Translations under genes and position numbers: made by a program | From: Acinetobacter piscicola | Lineage (GTDB): Bacteria > Pseudomonadota > Gammaproteobacteria > Pseudomonadales > Moraxellaceae | Reading direction: 5' to 3' | DNA length: 64,000 nucleotides | Assembly: GCF_015218165.1 (NCBI RefSeq) | Contig: NZ_CP048659.1 | Location: forward strand, 186,001-250,000 | Notes under the pieces: generated by a model | What the model was told of the DNA's origin: nothing | Seen by the model: the letters and a program-made list of their open reading frames with translations, nothing else | Databases searched by the model: none | Part shown: positions 9,083-19,050 of the stretch, in pieces | How the letters are laid out: every line of letters starts with the position of its first letter | Numbering within the stretch: the first letter of the stretch is position 1

Positions 9083-10237
9083 TTAAACTTGGCTCAAAAT
9101 TTCACACGCTTGTGTCAAGGTGGCTTCCTTTTTGGCAAAACAAAAGCGAATTAAACGTAAATCTTGTGGAGCAGTTTGATAAAAAACGGATACGGGAATC
9201 GCCACGATTTTATGTTGTTCTGCTAAAAACTTGCACATCTCGACATCATTTAAATCAGGGCGAATTTCGGAATAATCGACATTTTGAAAATAAGTCCCTT
9301 GTGAGGGCGTAAATTTAAAACGAGATTGCTGTAAGCCGATATTAAAATAATCTCGTTTTTGTTGATAAAAACTCGATAAATTCTCAATATGTTCAGGATG
9401 CTGTTGCATAAAATTGGCAAGTGCAATCTGTACAGGTGTAACCCCGCAAAAGTTAGCAAATTGATAGACTTGGCGAAATACTTTCATGAGTTCAGGGGCA
9501 GCCACACAATAGCCGGTTTTCCAACCTGTAACATGAAAAGTCTTTCCAAAAGAACCAATTACAAAACTCCGTTCCCTCAGTTCAGGAAATGACAAAGCAG
9601 AGTAGTGTTTTTGCCCATCAAAAATGAGATGTTCATAGACTTCATCAGACAGCACCACAATATTTTTATCTTGAATTAAATCAATTAGGTTTAACCAATC
9701 TTGCTTTGACCAAATTGCTCCTGTGGGATTATGCGGTGTATTGACAATAATCATACGGGTTTTCTCGGTCATTGCTGCTTTGACCTGATTCCAATCCACT
9801 GAAAAGTCAGGTGTTTGTAGTGCAATATGAATGGCTTTCGCACCGACCAATTGTACACTAGGTGCATAGCTGTCATAGCTTGGGTCGAAAATAATCACTT
9901 CATCACCTGCATGCACGATGGCTTGGATTGCTGAAAATATGCCAATGGTTGCGCCAGGTGTGATGGTGATTTCTGTGATTGGATCGAGCTTCAGTTGGTC
10001 TCTTTTTTGAAATTGTACTGCGACTTGTTCTCTTAAACTTAGTAATCCATCACCAGCAGCATATTGATTATGTCCCTCTAAAGTGGCTTGACTGAGGGCA
10101 TATAAAAGTTCAGGTGGGGCAGGGAAATCAGGGAAGCCTTGTGAAAGGTTGAGTGCATTCAAGCGCTGAGCCATCGCACTCATCGTACTGAAAATAGTGA
10201 CCCCTTGTGCAGGCAGTTTGGAATTGACTTTGATCAT
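9083..10237 (-). CDS. Class I/II pyridoxal-phosphate aminotransferase (YbdL/methionine aminotransferase type)
   Basis: A 384-residue fold-type I aminotransferase. The substrate-binding start is GFPDFPAP (35-42), the cofactor asparagine lies in NTPHNPTG (166-173), aspartate and tyrosine are in LSDEVYEH (196-203), and the Schiff-base lysine is K232 in SFGKTFHVTGWKTGY. The distinctive TGW-GY pattern and the N-terminal GVTIFSTMSAMA match YbdL-like enzymes, which prefer methionine and aromatic amino acids with keto-acid acceptors. It is the last gene of a probable unit with the lipoprotein and DUF445 genes upstream, 87 bases apart. The exact substrate is inferred. Confidence 0.87.
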   Translation of the reverse strand: MIKVNSKLPAQGVTIFSTMSAMAQRLNALNLSQGFPDFPAPPELLYALSQATLEGHNQYAAGDGLLSLREQVAVQFQKRDQLKLDPITEITITPGATIGIFSAIQAIVHAGDEVIIFDPSYDSYAPSVQLVGAKAIHIALQTPDFSVDWNQVKAAMTEKTRMIIVNTPHNPTGAIWSKQDWLNLIDLIQDKNIVVLSDEVYEHLIFDGQKHYSALSFPELRERSFVIGSFGKTFHVTGWKTGYCVAAPELMKVFRQVYQFANFCGVTPVQIALANFMQQHPEHIENLSSFYQQKRDYFNIGLQQSRFKFTPSQGTYFQNVDYSEIRPDLNDVEMCKFLAEQHKIVAIPVSVFYQTAPQDLRLIRFCFAKKEATLTQACEILSQV

Positions 10238-10324
10238 GATAATACGGATTTTTAAGCTGTTTCAGTGAGTGTAGCAGGTGGGTTTTATGAGCTAAATAGT
10301 GATCTGTAGAACGAATGAGAACGA

Positions 10325-11632
10325 TCAAATCAAATAATCAATCACCGCACGAATCACACCTAAAGTTAGACCGATAAAAGCACCTACCACCACGCCATTG
10401 ACTCGAATCATGTGCAAGTCACCACCGACTTCACTTTCGATCTTGTCAATCATTTCACGAGAGTCCCATTCATGGATGCGTTGACTGATAAATTTAATCA
10501 CCTTTTCACTGTATTGATCACTTAAAAGAATTGCCATTTCACTCATACGCTCATTTAATAACTGACGTACAGATTGATTTTCAATTAAGTTTTCACCGAC
10601 TTGTTGAATGGCGACACGCAAATTCAGAGCAATGCCTGAGTCATCTTTTAATAAATCGGCTTTGATGGCATCACATAAAATTACCACAGCACCTGTGATG
10701 AAATTGAGCACGGACTCACTGTCCAATAATGCATTTTTGGTTTCATTCAAACGAATACTGACAGCACTATCATTGTCCGCAAGTTGTAGCATCAGGTTGT
10801 TGGCAACATCTTCAATTTTTTTGCGAAATGGATGCTCAGGATCAGCCAAAATCGCTTCAACTTTTTCCAATAAAGAATCAATCGTACGTTGTTGAACATC
10901 AATACCAATCCAACTTGCACCTTTGGCAAGTTTCCATACACCTAATTCTTTAAATAAACGGCGAGTCAAATCTTGGGTTTGTTCAGGATGATTGACCATC
11001 CATTCATGTGCTATGTCCAAGCCACGTTGTAGTACGTCTTGATGAAAATCATTGTCTAAAACTGCACGCAGCATTTCACTGGCAAGGTGATTAATGTGTG
11101 TATTTTTGACCCATTGCACACTGTTATTTTGGATGAATTTTCCAATTTGTTGCTGACCGACAAAATCAAAAATCTTGGGAACAGTCTGTTGGATGACATC
11201 CGTCACTTGGCTGTTATTTTTTGGATTGGCAAGCCATTGTCCAACAGCCAAACTCAAGTCAGTTTTTTGTAGACTTTTTTCCACAATTTGCGGTGAAAGG
11301 AAGTTTTCTTGTACAAATTTTCCCATTGACTCAGCAATGCGGGCTTTATTGCGCGGAATAATTTCCGTGTGATCACGTAAAAATTTTGGAATAGGAATTT
11401 TGCCGAAAGGGTTGCGAAACAGTACGGTAATGGCATACCAGTCTGCCAGACCACCGACCACGCCTGCTTCTGCACCGAGCATTAAGATGTGAATAAACCA
11501 AACGTATTCAGGTAAAAGCTTGGCTGCAATAATCAGTGCAATCCAAATCACCACTGCCACAACTAAAGCGATGGTGGCAAAGCGTTTACTGCGATTCAGA
11601 CTCGGTACATTCACGTCTTGGGCTTGGTTCAT
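10325..11632 (-). CDS. DUF445-family membrane protein
   Basis: A 435-residue protein. Two transmembrane segments at the N-terminus (about 18-65) carry the family motif GGLADWYAITVLFRNPFGKIPIP, and a final helix (about 410-433, VVVGAFIGLTLGVI) returns to the membrane. The long middle is helical and charged. The family is widespread in Proteobacteria and has no settled function. The gene starts 15 bases after the lipoprotein stop codon, which indicates cotranscription, and an AGGAT-type site precedes the ATG. Confidence 0.85.
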   Translation of the reverse strand: MNQAQDVNVPSLNRSKRFATIALVVAVVIWIALIIAAKLLPEYVWFIHILMLGAEAGVVGGLADWYAITVLFRNPFGKIPIPKFLRDHTEIIPRNKARIAESMGKFVQENFLSPQIVEKSLQKTDLSLAVGQWLANPKNNSQVTDVIQQTVPKIFDFVGQQQIGKFIQNNSVQWVKNTHINHLASEMLRAVLDNDFHQDVLQRGLDIAHEWMVNHPEQTQDLTRRLFKELGVWKLAKGASWIGIDVQQRTIDSLLEKVEAILADPEHPFRKKIEDVANNLMLQLADNDSAVSIRLNETKNALLDSESVLNFITGAVVILCDAIKADLLKDDSGIALNLRVAIQQVGENLIENQSVRQLLNERMSEMAILLSDQYSEKVIKFISQRIHEWDSREMIDKIESEVGGDLHMIRVNGVVVGAFIGLTLGVIRAVIDYLI

Positions 11633-11647
11633 GCAACATCCTGAAAA

Positions 11648-12205
11648 TTATGGTTTGTTTGATGATACATCAGTCGCTTGTGGTTGTAATACTTGTCCTG
11701 TCGGACTAAGGCCATATTTTTGTCCTAAAGACTGTAAAATCAAGCCTGCATCAAAAGCATCATTCGGTGCTGATTTTTTATCTTTATAACATTCAATGGT
11801 ATAAGAGACTTGAGTTGGGTCAAGTGTGACCACTTGTGGCATGTCATAAAATGGGTCGAAGAAAGCCCCATGACGTCGATAACCATATGGATAATAGTTT
11901 GGTGTTGGGTAAACCACCGCTCTACGAGGCGGTTGTTGTGTACGATTGCTTGGGTCATCAAGCACTTTAAAAAATTGAAAACCATTTTGTACTGTGGTTT
12001 GTGCAGCTTTGAGTAAGGTAATTTCTTCAGCTGTACCATAACTCATGTTACGCGTTTCAAAGCTGATGCGAAATGTATGTGTGTTTAGCGCTAACGTTGA
12101 AAACTGTCCCAGTTGGTCAAAGGTACGGGGTTTTGAAGGTGTAGAAGCACATCCCGTCATGGTGAATACTGCCACCGCAGTTAGACCGATGAGTATTTTT
12201 TTCAT
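11648..12205 (-). CDS. Lipoprotein of unknown function
   Basis: A 185-residue precursor with a lipoprotein signal (MKKILIGLTAVAVFTMTGC, acylated cysteine 19), so it should be anchored in the outer or inner membrane. The mature protein has a conserved-looking domain with YGTAEEITLLKAAQTTVQNGFQFF, followed by a tyrosine/proline-rich stretch (VVYPTPNYYPYGYRRHG). The layout is reminiscent of the CC0125/CC1285-type lipoproteins, which would suggest a stand-alone envelope protein, but I cannot confirm that family. A strong AAGGAG site precedes the ATG. It is the first gene ahead of the DUF445 gene. Confidence 0.75.
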   Translation of the reverse strand: MKKILIGLTAVAVFTMTGCASTPSKPRTFDQLGQFSTLALNTHTFRISFETRNMSYGTAEEITLLKAAQTTVQNGFQFFKVLDDPSNRTQQPPRRAVVYPTPNYYPYGYRRHGAFFDPFYDMPQVVTLDPTQVSYTIECYKDKKSAPNDAFDAGLILQSLGQKYGLSPTGQVLQPQATDVSSNKP

Positions 12206-12488
12206 ACCGTGCTCCTTGGGATGGGTCAGTGATTAAGAGTATTTATATTGCCTGAATATAGTGGGATAAATGATGTATTTTAAGCAGAAATTTGTTAAAT
12301 GTATTTTGAGAAGCATGATTTCAATGATTACTGCAATACAACATTATAAAATGAAAAATATTCAATTTTAATTGAGATGTTTGTTAGGGGTTTTATAAAA
12401 AAATTATTAGGATAATTTTATTTTTTTAAGGGCAAAATGAAAGTGCATTCCTCCACCTTGCCGTGTTGGATTAAGTTATAACATCTGC

Positions 12489-13028
12489 TTAAAAACCACT
12501 ATTGGGTTGTTTTAAAAATTCAATTTCTTCTGCAGTAGATTCACGTCCTAATATTGCATTTCGATGTGGATAACGCCCAAAACGATCGATGATGACTTTA
12601 TGTTTTTTCTCAAAATCCAAATTGATAGGATTCCCCAAAGCTGCAAATAACTTTAATGCTTCTACATGGATCAGTTTAGATTCGCTGTGCATATACGGCA
12701 TATATAAAAATGAACGCTGTTCAGGACGCAGATTTTTGTCTAAACCTAAATGAACAGCTTCTTGCGCTAGGGTTAAGGCTTGTGCATCTTGTGAGAAAGC
12801 GGCAGCTTGATCTCGATAAATATTTCGTGAAAATTGGTCAAGCACAATGATTTCAGCCAAACGACCTTCAGCACTATCACGCCATGTATACAATTCAGCC
12901 TGTTTGGCTTGTGCTAAAACTTGATTAAAGCGTTGATGAAGTTGTTGGTCAAAGTCATCACTTTTTGCAAACCAAAAAGGTTGAGTATTTGGAGCAAACC
13001 AAAAATCGAGAATGTCTTGAGACTTCAT
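12489..13028 (-). CDS. DUF924-family protein
   Basis: A 179-residue cytoplasmic protein with the hallmark features of DUF924: an opening ILDFWFAP, the acidic LAEIIVLDQFSRNIYRD, the FLYMPYMHSE segment and the closing RFGRYPHRNAILGRESTAEE. The family is predicted all-helical and TPR-like, with no established reaction. It is monocistronic, with 283 bases of non-coding sequence on its downstream side (12206-12488), in which I see nothing beyond AT-rich spacer. Confidence 0.88.
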   Translation of the reverse strand: MKSQDILDFWFAPNTQPFWFAKSDDFDQQLHQRFNQVLAQAKQAELYTWRDSAEGRLAEIIVLDQFSRNIYRDQAAAFSQDAQALTLAQEAVHLGLDKNLRPEQRSFLYMPYMHSESKLIHVEALKLFAALGNPINLDFEKKHKVIIDRFGRYPHRNAILGRESTAEEIEFLKQPNSGF

Positions 13029-13238
13029 ATCTATTTAAATTCTTTTGAAAGTATTCTTGCATAAAATCACAATTCTGAAGTGTCTAAAAGCGTTTAATTG
13101 TGATAAAAAATTGCCGAAAAAATGAATATTCTGTTTAAAAGTACTTTGAATATACATGTATATCGATAATTCACGTTATACTTGTGGGCATCAAAAATAT
13201 TTTATTTTAAAAACTTTTTTAAGATAAGTGAGTAAATA

Positions 13239-14816
13239 ATGAGTCAAACTGAAGCCAATTCTCAAGCCATTTTGCCAACTTGGGCAAGTGCTGAATTATT
13301 ACAAGGCATGTTACGTGGCATTGAGCGTGAAAGTTTGCGTATGCAAAGTAATGGCTTCTTATCTCAAGCAGATCATCCGCAAAGTTTGGGTTCTGCGCTG
13401 ACCCATCCGCATATTACAACAGACTATTCTGAAGCGTTGATGGAGTTCATCACGCCACCGAAAGCAAGTATTCCTGAAGCATTGAATTATTTGGCAGATA
13501 TTCATGCCGTGGTGCATCGTCATTTAGAAAATGGCGAAAAACTGTGGCCTTTGTCGATGCCTTGTATGTTGGATGACCAAGAAGAGAGTATTCGTTTGGC
13601 ACAATATGGTTCATCGAATATTGGTAAATTTAAAACCTTGTATCGTCATGGTTTAGGCATTCGTTATGGTCGCCGTATGCAGACCATTTCAGGCGTGCAT
13701 TATAATGTGTCATTTCCCGATACTTTATTTGAACAATTACAACAACATGAAACAGATGAAGCATTAAAAAACCTGAGTTTACAAGATTATCGTAGCCATC
13801 GTTATTTGGGCTTAGTACGTAATTTTATTCGCTTAACACCATTAGTGATGTATTTGGTTGGTGCGAGTCCATCGGTATGTAAATGTTTTATGACAGGGCG
13901 TGAGCATCATTTATTGCCATTGGTCAAAGGGACATTATTTACCCCTTATGCAACGGCTTTGCGTATGGGACGTTTTGGTTATCAAAATTCTGCACAAAAA
14001 CAATTGGGTATTCATTATAACAACCTTGAATGCTATGTTGCAGAACTACAGAAAGCCGTCAATACACCCTATGCACAATTTAGCCATTTGGGCTTAAATA
14101 ATAGTAATGGTGAGCCCATTCAGATCAATGATCATGTGCTACAAATTGAAAATGAATACTACAGTTTAGTACGTCCTAAACAAGTACCACAAGCAGGTGA
14201 AACACCATCGGAAGCATTAGCAAAACGTGGTATTGGTTATGTTGAATTACGGGCGGTAGATGTTAATCCGTATGTGGCGATTGGGATCAATGAAACGACT
14301 GCAGGTTTCTTGGAAGTTTTAGCTTTGTATTGCTTACTTAAAGACAGTCCTGAGCTTTGGGAAGAAGAGCAAGATTTGATTGAAAAAAATCAAAATGAAG
14401 TGGTTAACCGTGGACGTGCGCCGAATGCAGCGATCCAAGAAGCAGGACAATCTTATCCGCTTGAGCAATGGGCATCTCAGCATTTATCTGCAATGTTGCC
14501 ATTGGCTGCATTATTGAATGAAAGCTATGACACCAGTTTATATACGGATGCTTTGACTGTAATGCAGCAACGCATTCGTAATGTAGATGAGACACTATCG
14601 GCACAAGTCATTGAAGATACTTTACACCATGGTGGTACATGGAGCTTCGGTAGTGCGATGGCACATCAGCATGTGAAAAGTTACGAACAACATGTATTAA
14701 GTGCAGAAACTTTAGCGTATTTTGAACAACTTGCAACCTCATCATTGCAACAACAACAGCAACTTGAGCAAGAAACAGATTTGAATTTTGAAGATTATCT
14801 TGCCAAATTTAGATGA
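13239..14816 (+). CDS. gshA: Glutamate--cysteine ligase
   Basis: A 525-residue enzyme of the proteobacterial GshA class, which joins glutamate and cysteine in the first step of glutathione synthesis. Recognisable regions are GIERESLRM near the N-terminus (glutamate and ATP/Mg site), TDYSEALMEFITPP, the SGVHYNVSFPD strand, and GIGYVELRAVDVNP toward the C-terminus. Length agrees with E. coli GshA (518). The gene has its own 210-base upstream region. dsbB follows 32 bases later, so the two may share a transcript and link thiol metabolism with periplasmic disulfide chemistry. Confidence 0.96.
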   Translation: MSQTEANSQAILPTWASAELLQGMLRGIERESLRMQSNGFLSQADHPQSLGSALTHPHITTDYSEALMEFITPPKASIPEALNYLADIHAVVHRHLENGEKLWPLSMPCMLDDQEESIRLAQYGSSNIGKFKTLYRHGLGIRYGRRMQTISGVHYNVSFPDTLFEQLQQHETDEALKNLSLQDYRSHRYLGLVRNFIRLTPLVMYLVGASPSVCKCFMTGREHHLLPLVKGTLFTPYATALRMGRFGYQNSAQKQLGIHYNNLECYVAELQKAVNTPYAQFSHLGLNNSNGEPIQINDHVLQIENEYYSLVRPKQVPQAGETPSEALAKRGIGYVELRAVDVNPYVAIGINETTAGFLEVLALYCLLKDSPELWEEEQDLIEKNQNEVVNRGRAPNAAIQEAGQSYPLEQWASQHLSAMLPLAALLNESYDTSLYTDALTVMQQRIRNVDETLSAQVIEDTLHHGGTWSFGSAMAHQHVKSYEQHVLSAETLAYFEQLATSSLQQQQQLEQETDLNFEDYLAKFR

Positions 14817-14848
14817 TATAACCACATCAAAAAATGAGAGGAAAAGCC

Positions 14849-15349
14849 ATGCAATGGCAGAGTTATCGCTTCGTTAGTGGTCTTTTATTTTTAGCAAGTG
14901 TGATTGGAATGGCATTTGCGTTGTATTTAGAACATGTGCAAGGTTTAGACCCTTGTCCTTTGTGTATATTCCAACGAATAGGCTTGATCGGGTTAGGTTT
15001 AATTTCCCTAATTGCACTATTACATCATCCAAGAACCAATGTCTTTAGGCGTTTTTATGCATTTTTGGGGTTGCTATCAATTGGATGGTCAGTTGCGATC
15101 GCGGGGCGTCATGTCTGGTTGCAAAATTTACCCCCTGATCAGGTACCTAGTTGTGGTCCAGGGCTAAATTATTGGGTGGATACTTTGCCGTTAAAAGAAG
15201 TATTTGCAAATGTCCTTAAAGGTTCAGGTGAATGTGCCATGATTGATTGGACTTTCTTAGGACAATCTTTACCTGTATGGTCGCTGACTTTCTTTAGTGT
15301 GCTTGCGTTAATTAGTTTATGGCAGTTATTTAGAAAATATCCTACATAA
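14849..15349 (+). CDS. dsbB: Disulfide bond formation protein B (DsbB)
   Basis: A 166-residue inner-membrane protein with four transmembrane segments that reoxidises DsbA and passes electrons to quinone. The CPLC pair is C36/C39 and the second periplasmic pair is C102 and C129, matching DsbB. The first in-frame ATG is at 14834, but AGAGGA at 14837-14842 points to the ATG at 14849 (MQWQSYRF). The quinone-contact arginine may be R43 (FQRIGLIG). The gene ends before a strong terminator. Confidence 0.94.
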   Translation: MQWQSYRFVSGLLFLASVIGMAFALYLEHVQGLDPCPLCIFQRIGLIGLGLISLIALLHHPRTNVFRRFYAFLGLLSIGWSVAIAGRHVWLQNLPPDQVPSCGPGLNYWVDTLPLKEVFANVLKGSGECAMIDWTFLGQSLPVWSLTFFSVLALISLWQLFRKYPT

Positions 15350-15353
15350 ATGT

Positions 15354-15383
15354 AAAAATGCCAACGTAAATGTTGGCATTTTT
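15354..15383. terminator. Bidirectional terminator between dsbB and the hydrolase gene
   Basis: A 12-bp perfect stem (15354-15365 with 15372-15383) with a six-base loop, A-rich on the left and T-rich on the right, so it can serve both convergent genes. Confidence 0.9.
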
Positions 15384-15408
15384 TATATTCCATCGTGATA
15401 ACTTTGGG

Positions 15409-16740
15409 TCAAGTTTCCACAATTCCTTCTAAACTTTCTAATTTAATTAAATATTTACGAATCTGTTCTTCTGCGATTTCATCATGGTGTGGATAAAACC
15501 ATTTCGCGATTTGTTCAGCAACATGAGGATGATATTGCAATTCAAAATGATTTAACCCATAAAAAACAGCTTTATGTGATTCAGGCAATTTTAATTGAAA
15601 TCTTGGATTAGGATGTTCGCCTAGTGCGCTTTTTACACTAACTAAATAATCGCCGATGATTTTTAAAGTACGATTCTTGCGATTTTCAAACTCAAGAGTT
15701 CCTGCGATGAGATAGGTATTGATATAAGAAGGTAAAGGAGCAGGTTTACGGTTGTCATCCATTAAACCAATTCGTGCATGGTTATGTTCCCAATCATCAT
15801 CACGCACACTGCCAAAACGTAAGTCCAAAATGCCATTACTACGAATATTAACGACATGACTGACTAATTTGACCAAAGGAAAATGTCCGATTTTATCTTG
15901 TAGTGCAAAACCAAATCGTTCTAATACAGCACCATGATGAGGCGAACCTAAGCAGACAAGGTTTTCAACCATATGAATCCATTGATGCATATTTTGCTTC
16001 CCATAAAACAAGGCGCTACGTGAAACCAATCCACCCATACTATGTCCAATCAAGTCAATACTGGTAATACGCGGATTACGTTTGACTAAATCTTCTAACA
16101 TATTAGCTAAAGAACGCCCATTGGCTGAAATACGACGACCTGTATTGTAATGTACATATAACATGGTGTTATTGTCACGTTGGGCAAGTAATTTTTCACC
16201 AATTCCGCCATTGCCACGGTTGCTCCAATCCAAATGATTCATACATAAACCATGTGAAAAAATCACCATGCGTCCAGCCAAATCGCCTTGCTGAATTTCA
16301 CCATAATGGTCATACAATACAGTGGATAATGCTAAAGGATTATGTGTTGCGAGTAAGTAGTCGCCAAGTACACCATTAAGCGCACTGATCAAGAACGTCA
16401 GTGTGGGGGTTAATGGTTTGTCATGTAATTTAGGAAAATGCTCAATCACTTTACGTAAACTAGGTGCCAAAAAGTAATGCCCGTAGTTTTGCAGTGAGTT
16501 AAAACCAAACTGATAGATTTTTTCGACATAAGGACGTGCTTGGAAACGTTTGGCTTTTTGTTTACTTAAACCAAAAACACTGAGTAAAACTTCACGTTGT
16601 AAAGATTGAATCAGATCTTGCACGACACTATTAAGTGGTGTGCTGACCAGTTGTGCTAAGCCTTCTAATACATCAGCCTGACTGGGTGGAGAGCGATCCC
16701 ATTTACAATAAGTCTCGTGTAGTGGTGTTAAACTTGCCAT
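15409..16740 (-). CDS. Alpha/beta hydrolase, lipase/PGAP1-like esterase
   Basis: A 443-residue protein with an alpha/beta-hydrolase domain in the second half. An FSHGLCMNHLDW oxyanion-hole region is followed by the nucleophile elbow GHSMGGLVSRSA, whose central serine is the catalytic residue. A late histidine near GLNHFELQYHP fits the triad. The first 150 residues are helical and specific to this type of protein. There is no signal peptide, so it is probably cytoplasmic. A GGAGG site ten bases before the ATG supports the start. The substrate is unknown; an ester or lipid is likely. Confidence 0.82.
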   Translation of the reverse strand: MASLTPLHETYCKWDRSPPSQADVLEGLAQLVSTPLNSVVQDLIQSLQREVLLSVFGLSKQKAKRFQARPYVEKIYQFGFNSLQNYGHYFLAPSLRKVIEHFPKLHDKPLTPTLTFLISALNGVLGDYLLATHNPLALSTVLYDHYGEIQQGDLAGRMVIFSHGLCMNHLDWSNRGNGGIGEKLLAQRDNNTMLYVHYNTGRRISANGRSLANMLEDLVKRNPRITSIDLIGHSMGGLVSRSALFYGKQNMHQWIHMVENLVCLGSPHHGAVLERFGFALQDKIGHFPLVKLVSHVVNIRSNGILDLRFGSVRDDDWEHNHARIGLMDDNRKPAPLPSYINTYLIAGTLEFENRKNRTLKIIGDYLVSVKSALGEHPNPRFQLKLPESHKAVFYGLNHFELQYHPHVAEQIAKWFYPHHDEIAEEQIRKYLIKLESLEGIVET

Positions 16741-16969
16741 ATTTTCTTATCCTCCATACGATCTAAACCCATTAAAATGAGTTAGATCTAGACTTATATC
16801 CCTATATCATTCTATTCATCATCTTGAAACTTGATTAGCATACTGTTTCAAGTTTCAGCATATTGTTTTTTTGTCGGACAATAAACTGTGTTGTACAAAT
16901 TGAAACATTATGTGATGTATATCACACTAAAAATTATATGAGCTTTGTTAAATTTGCAAATGGTTTTAG

Positions 16970-17548
16970 ATGAATATTATTTATTTACATGGGTTTAAAA
17001 GCAGCCCCTTTTCTATAAAAGGGCAACAGCTGTATCAACACTGTCAATACATTAGCGAATGTCAGGTACATTTGCTAGATTTAAATTGTCGACCTGATGA
17101 AGTGATACAGAAAGTCTCAACAATGCTCACTTCACTCGATCAAGTGGCTTTGGTGGGAAGTAGTCTTGGTGGTTTTTACGCAACACAATTAGCAGAAAAG
17201 TTTAATATTCCAGCAGTTTTAATTAATCCTGCTGTACAACCGTGGGTATTATTTAGAACATTATTTGGAATAGAGCAGTTACCTTATCAAGTCAATGAAA
17301 AATGGACTTTAGATAATACACAGCTTAATTTCTTAGAGCAGACGGCGATAAAAAAATTACAACATTCTGAAAATTTTTTAGTGTTATTACAACAAGGTGA
17401 TGAAGTTTTAGATTATCGTGAAGCACAAGCATTTTATAGACCAAATTCTTTTGTGATTACAGAAATGCAGGGGAATCATGCGATGGAAAACTTTGCAGAA
17501 AAAATTCCGATGTTGATTGAGTTTTTATCAAGTTTTTATCAAGTTTAA
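16970..17548 (+). CDS. YqiA-family alpha/beta hydrolase (esterase)
   Basis: A 192-residue compact hydrolase: NIIYLHGFKSSPFSIKG at the N-terminus, the nucleophile elbow VGSSLGGFYATQLAEK, then LINPAVQPW, an acidic LLQQGDEVLDY and a catalytic histidine in MQGNHAMENF. This is the pattern of E. coli YqiA, which has palmitoyl-CoA and short-chain ester hydrolase activity. In E. coli yqiA lies immediately before parE. Here a lipoprotein gene stands between this gene and parE, so the synteny is loosely kept. Confidence 0.85.
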   Translation: MNIIYLHGFKSSPFSIKGQQLYQHCQYISECQVHLLDLNCRPDEVIQKVSTMLTSLDQVALVGSSLGGFYATQLAEKFNIPAVLINPAVQPWVLFRTLFGIEQLPYQVNEKWTLDNTQLNFLEQTAIKKLQHSENFLVLLQQGDEVLDYREAQAFYRPNSFVITEMQGNHAMENFAEKIPMLIEFLSSFYQV

Positions 17549-17561
17549 TTCTAAAAATAAA

Positions 17562-17592
17562 AATGCTAAGGATAGTTCATAGCCTTAGCATT
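17562..17592 (-). terminator. Terminator of the lipoprotein gene
   Basis: A 10-bp perfect stem (17562-17571 with 17583-17592). The minus-strand side continues into a T-rich tract. The plus-strand side lacks one, so it mainly serves the lipoprotein gene at 17617. Confidence 0.78.
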
Positions 17593-17616
17593 ATACAGTC
17601 TATATTTTTGGAACAC

Positions 17617-18768
17617 TTATTCAAGCACTGGACGTTTGCTTGGGTTCCATTTGGTTAAAATGTCATTCACCGCAATTTTGTTGTAGCTATAGTATGTGCT
17701 TTGTAAACCTTTGATTGGTAAGTTGTAGTTTCCTCTAACAACTTGATTATTGTATTCAAACCATGCAATTTGACTATCATTAACACTAAAATAAGTTTTA
17801 AGTGCTTCTTTTGCTGCTGTGTCTGACGCAGTAAATAAAATATGCTTTGGTGCACCTTGTTTTGCTGCAATCAACTCATATTTGATCGTGTAGTTGAGTG
17901 TTTTATTTTGCTCTTTATCAAAAACTGCAACATCAGCGACTTGTTTGTCATTTAAGCGAATGACACCATTACGTCCAGTATTTTGGTACCAAGCTTTGCT
18001 TTCGATGGCTTTTTCAAGTGTTGGGGCTGTCGTTGAACAATATGAACTTACCGTGTTACAGGTATAAATAGGATGAGGTGTATTTGTTGAACTAAATACT
18101 GTATGGGTACGATTAATAGAGTAATTCGGTTGAGTAATATCTTGTACCCAAGCATAGGCTTTGGCACCTTGAGAAAAATATTGAGTTTTAATAGCTTCAG
18201 GTAAAGGAATACCATTACCAAAGCCTTGGTTGATACCCTGTGCAAGGCTGAGTCCTGCAAGAGATTTTTCAGTTAATGTATAGTATTTAATGCCTGTATC
18301 TGACTGAATATAGAGCGTTTTAATACCTTCAGTACCAACAGGACCTTGTGAAACGGTCATATCTCCTTGAGTTTCTACCCATTTATTTTGAGCAATATTA
18401 AATACCAATGATGGAGCAGAGTCTTCTTGCCAAGTATTATAAGATGATCCTTGTGTTGCATATGTTTTAGTTTTGAAAGTTTTATCATCTTTTGAGTATA
18501 AATAGCTATAACTTGATAATTCGAGAGGATTTTCATTTACCCAATAGCTTATGTCATATAAATTGTTATTTTTTACCTCAGTGAGAGGGTCTTGTACATA
18601 TTTGAAATTATCTTTCAAGGTTTTGTACTGTGACGGAACATATTCGGCAGGTTTTGGCGGTTCTGGTTTTGGTTCTACAGCATTATTATCATCCGAGTCA
18701 CTTCCACCACCACAGGCAGTTAGGAGTAGTGTTGATACAAGGCTGGAGAGTAGGAGTATATTTTTCAT
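17617..18768 (-). CDS. Hypothetical lipoprotein
   Basis: A 383-residue precursor from the ATG at 18768 (MKNILLLSSL); an earlier ATG at 18780 would add four residues. The lipobox LLTAC is followed by GGGSDSDDNN and a proline/glutamate linker, typical of outer-membrane lipoproteins that extend from the bilayer. The remaining 330 residues look beta-rich, with many Tyr and Asn residues. I do not recognise a family. It stands alone between yqiA-like and parE genes and is transcribed against both. Confidence 0.7.
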   Translation of the reverse strand: MKNILLLSSLVSTLLLTACGGGSDSDDNNAVEPKPEPPKPAEYVPSQYKTLKDNFKYVQDPLTEVKNNNLYDISYWVNENPLELSSYSYLYSKDDKTFKTKTYATQGSSYNTWQEDSAPSLVFNIAQNKWVETQGDMTVSQGPVGTEGIKTLYIQSDTGIKYYTLTEKSLAGLSLAQGINQGFGNGIPLPEAIKTQYFSQGAKAYAWVQDITQPNYSINRTHTVFSSTNTPHPIYTCNTVSSYCSTTAPTLEKAIESKAWYQNTGRNGVIRLNDKQVADVAVFDKEQNKTLNYTIKYELIAAKQGAPKHILFTASDTAAKEALKTYFSVNDSQIAWFEYNNQVVRGNYNLPIKGLQSTYYSYNKIAVNDILTKWNPSKRPVLE

Positions 18769-19050
18769 ATCATTTCTCATTCATATTAAAAAATTTATCT
18801 CAATTTTTATAAGGCAAAGCATGATTTTTTTTGCAAAAAACTATTATCAGATTGAAATAAATCAAGAGAATCTTAACAAATTTTCAATCAAAACTTGAGT
18901 GAAAAATGAGTGAATCTGTAACAATTACGTCACTGACTGTCGTATTACCCCATTTAAGATGATGATCAAAGCTGTTTTTTTACTGAAAATGAGATACTGT
19001 ACCAACTCATAATCTATCTGCTTAATTTTTAAAAAAGGGAAACTTGCAAC